Assembly (NCBI RefSeq): GCF_008728835.1
Contig: NZ_CP042582.1
Span: 1,054,001 to 1,118,000 of the forward strand
Direction: 5' to 3'
Length of the DNA stretch: 64,000 nucleotides
Source: Hypericibacter adhaerens
GTDB lineage: Bacteria > Pseudomonadota > Alphaproteobacteria > Dongiales > Dongiaceae
Below, one piece after another: positions 61,331 to 64,000 of this stretch (within the stretch, counting starts at the first letter, position 1; every line of letters begins with the position of its first letter). The notes beneath the pieces were generated by a model that saw only the letters and a list, made by a program, of their open reading frames with translations, did no database searches and was not told the DNA's origin. Both the position numbers and the translations under genes were made by a program.

Positions 61331-61816
61331 ATGGGAAAGAAGGATGAGATGCCGATCGAGATCGGCATCTCGGAGAAAGATCGCAAGAAGATCGCCGATG
61401 GCCTGTCGAACCTGCTGGCCGACAGCTACACGCTCTATCTCAAGACCCACAATTTCCATTGGAACGTGACCGGCCCGATGTTCAACACGCTGCATCTCAT
61501 GTTCGAGACGCAGTACACCGAGCTGGCGCTCGCGGTCGATCTCATCGCCGAGCGCATCCGCGCGCTGGGTCATCCGGCGCCGGGCAGCTACAAGGCCTAT
61601 TCGAAGCTCTCCTCGATCAAGGAAGCCGACGGCGTGCCGGACGCGGAGGAGATGATCCGCCAGCTGGTCGCCGGTCAGGAGGCGGTGACGCGCACCGCCC
61701 GCAGCGTCTTCCCGGTCGTCGACAAGGCGCATGACGAGCCGACCGCCGACCTGCTGACCCAGCGCATGCAGGTTCACGAGAAGAACGCCTGGATGCTCCG
61801 CAGCCTGCTCGACTGA
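61331..61816 (+). CDS. dps: Dps family ferritin-like DNA-protection protein
   Basis: A 161-residue ferritin-fold protein that stores iron oxidised by hydrogen peroxide and protects [23 protein letters not shown] holds the ferroxidase His residues, [20 protein letters not shown] and [20 protein letters not shown] complete the inter-subunit site, and the C-terminal [14 protein letters not shown] is typical. Length is normal. Ribosome site GGGGGAG at 61315-61321. Own promoter at 61232; a hairpin repeat follows the stop. Confidence 0.95.
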   Translation: MGKKDEMPIEIGISEKDRKKIADGLSNLLADSYTLYLKTHNFHWNVTGPMFNTLHLMFETQYTELALAVDLIAERIRALGHPAPGSYKAYSKLSSIKEADGVPDAEEMIRQLVAGQEAVTRTARSVFPVVDKAHDEPTADLLTQRMQVHEKNAWMLRSLLD

Positions 61817-61822
61817 GAACTT

Positions 61823-61993
61823 TTCCCCTCCCCCTCGTTTACGAGGGGGAGGGTTGCGCAGGCTCAGGCGAGACGAAGTCGAGCCTTGGCCGGAGCTGGA
61901 AGAGGGCGGTCTCTCCGGGCGCGCACCGCACCCCTCACCCTTCCATCGCGTCGCCATGGGTCCCTCCCTCTCCCCACAAGGTGGGGCGGGGGT
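61823..61993. repeat. Two REP-like hairpin elements (pair 6)
   Basis: First copy 61823-61853 (CCCCTCCCCCTCGTTTACGAGG then GGGAGGG, written here in parts) directly after dps. Second copy about 61961-61993 (CCCTCCCTCTCCCCACAAGG then TGGGGCGGGGG). The second is degenerate and the orientation is less clear than in other pairs. About 100 bp between them contains no gene. Confidence 0.55.
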
Positions 61994-62092
61994 TGTTTTC
62001 CGGATCGCAATCGCCTCACCCTTTCTTGAGTTGAGCGGAGCGGGCGCCGGGCCTAGCTCTGTATCGGCCCATTCAGGAGAGGAGTGCCTGCC

Positions 62093-63055
62093 ATGCTGAT
62101 TCGGACCCGACGGCGCTGGGAACTGCCGGAGCGGATGGCGACGCCCGAGGCCCTGTTCCGCGACCGCCGGCGCCTGCTGAAGGGGCTGGCGCTGGGGCCG
62201 ATCCTGCTGGCCGGCGCCGGCGCGATGCCGGCCGAAGCGGCCATGGAGGATCCCTCCGCCAAGCTCTATCCGGTGACGCGCAACGACAGCTACACGCTCG
62301 ACCGGCCGTTGACCGAGGAGAAGTTCGCGACCAGCTGGAACAATTTCTACGAGTTCAACGACAGCAAGGACGTGGTCGACGATGCCCAGGCGCTGCCGAT
62401 CCGCCCCTGGAGCGTGAAGATCGACGGCATGGTGGCGCAGCCGATGGAGATCGCGATCGACGATCTTCTCGCCAAGATGCCGCTCGAGGAGCGGCTCTAT
62501 CGCCATCGCTGCGTCGAGGCCTGGTCGATGGCGGTGCCCTGGAGCGGCTTCCCGCTGAAGGCGCTGGTGGCGATGGCTCAGCCTTCGGCGGGCGCCAAAT
62601 ACCTGCGCATGGAGACCTTCATGAACCCCGACGCGGCGCCGGGCCAGCAGCAGAGCTGGTATCCCTGGCCCTATGTCGAGGGGCTGACGCTCGCGGAAGC
62701 GACCCACGATCTGGCCTTCATCGCGACCGGCGTCTATGGCAAGCCGCTGCCGGCCCAGAACGGATCGCCGCTGCGCCTGACCGTGCCGTGGAAATACGGC
62801 TTCAAGTCGATCAAGTCGATCGTGCGCTTCAGCTTCACCGACCAGCAGCCGATGAATTTCTGGCAGGCGCTGCAGGCGAGCGAGTACGGCTTCTGGGCCA
62901 ACGTCAATCCCGAGGTGCCGCATCCGCGCTGGAGCCAGGCGCATGAGCGCGTGCTCGGCACCGACCAGGTGGTGGCGACCCAGCTCTTCAACGGCTATGC
63001 CGACGAGGTCGCCGGCCTCTACAAGGACCTGCAGAACGAGCGGCTTTACGCGTAG
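62093..63055 (+). CDS. msrP: Periplasmic methionine sulfoxide reductase catalytic subunit (YedY/MsrP)
   Basis: A 320-residue molybdoenzyme repairing oxidised methionines in periplasmic proteins. The N-terminus has a twin-arginine signal (RDRRRLLKGLALG, about residues 23-35), so it is exported folded with its cofactor. The molybdenum-ligating Cys140 lies in YRHRCVEAWSMAVPWSGFPL, with FMNPDAAPGQQQSWYPWPYV and TVPWKYGFKSIKSIVRFSF being family signatures. AGGAGAGGAG at 62074-62083 supports ATG 62093. Its heme-binding partner MsrQ, usually adjacent, is not in the window. The moa, moe and mob genes of this window supply the cofactor. Confidence 0.95.
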   Translation: MLIRTRRRWELPERMATPEALFRDRRRLLKGLALGPILLAGAGAMPAEAAMEDPSAKLYPVTRNDSYTLDRPLTEEKFATSWNNFYEFNDSKDVVDDAQALPIRPWSVKIDGMVAQPMEIAIDDLLAKMPLEERLYRHRCVEAWSMAVPWSGFPLKALVAMAQPSAGAKYLRMETFMNPDAAPGQQQSWYPWPYVEGLTLAEATHDLAFIATGVYGKPLPAQNGSPLRLTVPWKYGFKSIKSIVRFSFTDQQPMNFWQALQASEYGFWANVNPEVPHPRWSQAHERVLGTDQVVATQLFNGYADEVAGLYKDLQNERLYA

Positions 63056-63365
63056 GCCTTGGTCAGATCTCGCTCTGCATCACCCCTCCCCCTACCCCCT
63101 CCCGCAAGGGGAGGGGGCTGGTACATCAAGCATCGCGCCCCCTCCCCTTTGCGGGAGGGGGTAGGGGGAGGGGACGTTTCAGGATCGAACAGAGCGCAGA
63201 TCGTCGGGCGCGTTCGAAGCTTGAAATCAGAGCGTAGCGATCACTTAAGAGACGCCGTGTCAACGCGGTTGCCCCGCGGCTGCGCAATGATGCCCCGTTG
63301 CCGGCCCGTCGCGGAACCGTCAAGGTCACGGGCAGCGCAGCATGCCTTGCCGAAGGGACGCTCTC
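63056..63365. other. Gene-free stretch between msrP and kbl
   Basis: The left half is taken up by an inverted pair of REP-like hairpins. The right half (about 63180-63365) should contain the kbl promoter. No good -35/-10 pair or riboswitch was recognised. Confidence 0.5.
63083..63176. repeat. Inverted pair of REP-like hairpin elements (pair 7)
   Basis: Left copy 63083-63118 (tail CCCCTCCCCCTACC, then the CCCTCCCGCAAGGGGAGGG hairpin). Right copy about 63138-63176 (CCCTCCCCTTTGCGGGAGGG hairpin, then a GGTAGGGGGAGGGG tail). Here the tails face outward, the reverse of pairs 1-4. Confidence 0.75.
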
Positions 63366-64000
63366 ATGACGGCCGCCTTCCTTGCCCATATCGACGCCAC
63401 CCTGGCGCAGATCCGCGCCGACGGCTTCTACAAGGCGGAACGGCGCATCGCCACGCCGCAGAACTCGGCCATCCGCCTCGAGAACGGGGCCGAGGTGCTG
63501 AACTTCTGCGCCAACAACTATCTGGGGCTGGCCGACGACCCGCGGCTGATCGAGGCCGCGCGCAAGGGCCTCGACCAGTACGGCTTCGGCATGGCCTCGG
63601 TCCGCTTCATCTGCGGCACCCAGACCCTGCATAAGGAGCTGGAGGCCGCGCTGAGCCGGTTCCTCGGCACCGAGGACACGATCCTCTATTCGAGCTGCTT
63701 CGACGCCAATGGCGGGCTGTTCGAGACGATCCTGGGCGAGGAGGACGCCGTCATCAGCGACGCCCTCAACCATGCCTCGATCATCGACGGCATCCGGCTC
63801 TGCAAGGCCAAGCGCTACCGCTACGCCAACAACGACATGGCCGACCTCGAGGCCCAGCTCAAGGCGGCGACCGAGGCCGGCGCCCGCTTCAAGCTGATCG
63901 CCACCGACGGCGTGTTCTCGATGGACGGCATCATCGCCAACCTCAAGGGCATCTGCGAGCTGGCCGACCGCCATGACGCGCTGGTCATGGTCGACGATTC
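63366..64000 (+). CDS. kbl: Glycine C-acetyltransferase (2-amino-3-ketobutyrate CoA ligase), N-terminal part
   Basis: The first 211 codons are present; the gene runs off the right edge. Kbl cleaves 2-amino-3-ketobutyrate with CoA to glycine and acetyl-CoA in threonine breakdown. [40 protein letters not shown] and [20 protein letters not shown] are characteristic. [20 protein letters not shown] and [20 protein letters not shown] contain the PLP-binding residues seen so far. The PLP lysine lies beyond the window. A downstream tdh (threonine dehydrogenase) gene is expected but not visible. Confidence 0.95.
   Translation, partial: MTAAFLAHIDATLAQIRADGFYKAERRIATPQNSAIRLENGAEVLNFCANNYLGLADDPRLIEAARKGLDQYGFGMASVRFICGTQTLHKELEAALSRFLGTEDTILYSSCFDANGGLFETILGEEDAVISDALNHASIIDGIRLCKAKRYRYANNDMADLEAQLKAATEAGARFKLIATDGVFSMDGIIANLKGICELADRHDALVMVDD

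Overview
This is a high-GC chromosomal window from an alphaproteobacterium, most likely Rhodospirillales. The evidence is the gene order lgt–midA–pgeF, a phasin with its own terminator, UvrC-PgsA-molybdopterin synteny, ExoD, a second EF-G and an EnvZ/OmpR pair. No rRNA, tRNA, CRISPR array, transposase, integrase or phage gene was seen. The order assignment is an inference from gene content, not from a database search.

Layout, left to right. 0-5 kb: a minus-strand lgt–midA–pgeF–M24 peptidase run, then a secreted serine hydrolase. 5-10 kb: UbiK, a YbjN-type protein, ProC, a YbaK-type deacylase, a TetR-like regulator, the phasin, and CsaA. 10-14 kb: a two-component system, MarR, and IlvE. 14-21 kb: a plus-strand operon with an acetamidase, a glycine-betaine-type ABC transporter whose two permease halves are fused, and a metal amidohydrolase; an amidase converges on it. 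22-32 kb: moaE, moaD, moeA and mobB followed by pgsA and uvrC. The molybdopterin run is interrupted by a sulfotransferase / arylsulfotransferase / small-membrane-protein cassette. 32-40 kb: FolB, a pteridine-reductase-like SDR, a glycine-zipper lipoprotein, cupin plus aldehyde dehydrogenase, a flavin-dependent desulfonation-type pair, and an old yellow enzyme. 40.5-50 kb: a seven-gene minus-strand chemosensory operon. 50-56.6 kb: flavodoxin-fold oxidoreductase, MsrB, MAPEG, UvrB, cytochrome c, and a Met-rich DUF305 protein. 56.7-64 kb: aspartate-type aminotransferase, ExoD, EF-G-like, Dps, MsrP, and the start of Kbl.

The most interesting system is the chemosensory operon. It contains CheW, CheR-TPR, CheW, MCP, CheA-REC and CheB, which is the component set of the Wsp surface-sensing pathway. 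The expected WspR diguanylate cyclase is replaced by a REC-PAS-histidine kinase-REC hybrid, so the output is probably a phosphorelay rather than c-di-GMP. Next are the sulfotransferase/ASST cassette and the betaine-type transporter operon, which carries two different amide or peptide hydrolases.

Regulatory DNA also stands out. Two TGC-N3-GCA sites bracket the phasin promoter, as expected for PhaR. A perfect palindrome lies between marR and ilvE. Two orphan LacI-like palindromes sit 108 bp apart upstream of the acetamidase operon. A family of G/C-rich hairpin repeats with a GGGAGGGGG-type tail occurs mostly as inverted pairs in intergenic gaps, and one pair has invaded the 5' end of the serine hydrolase gene.
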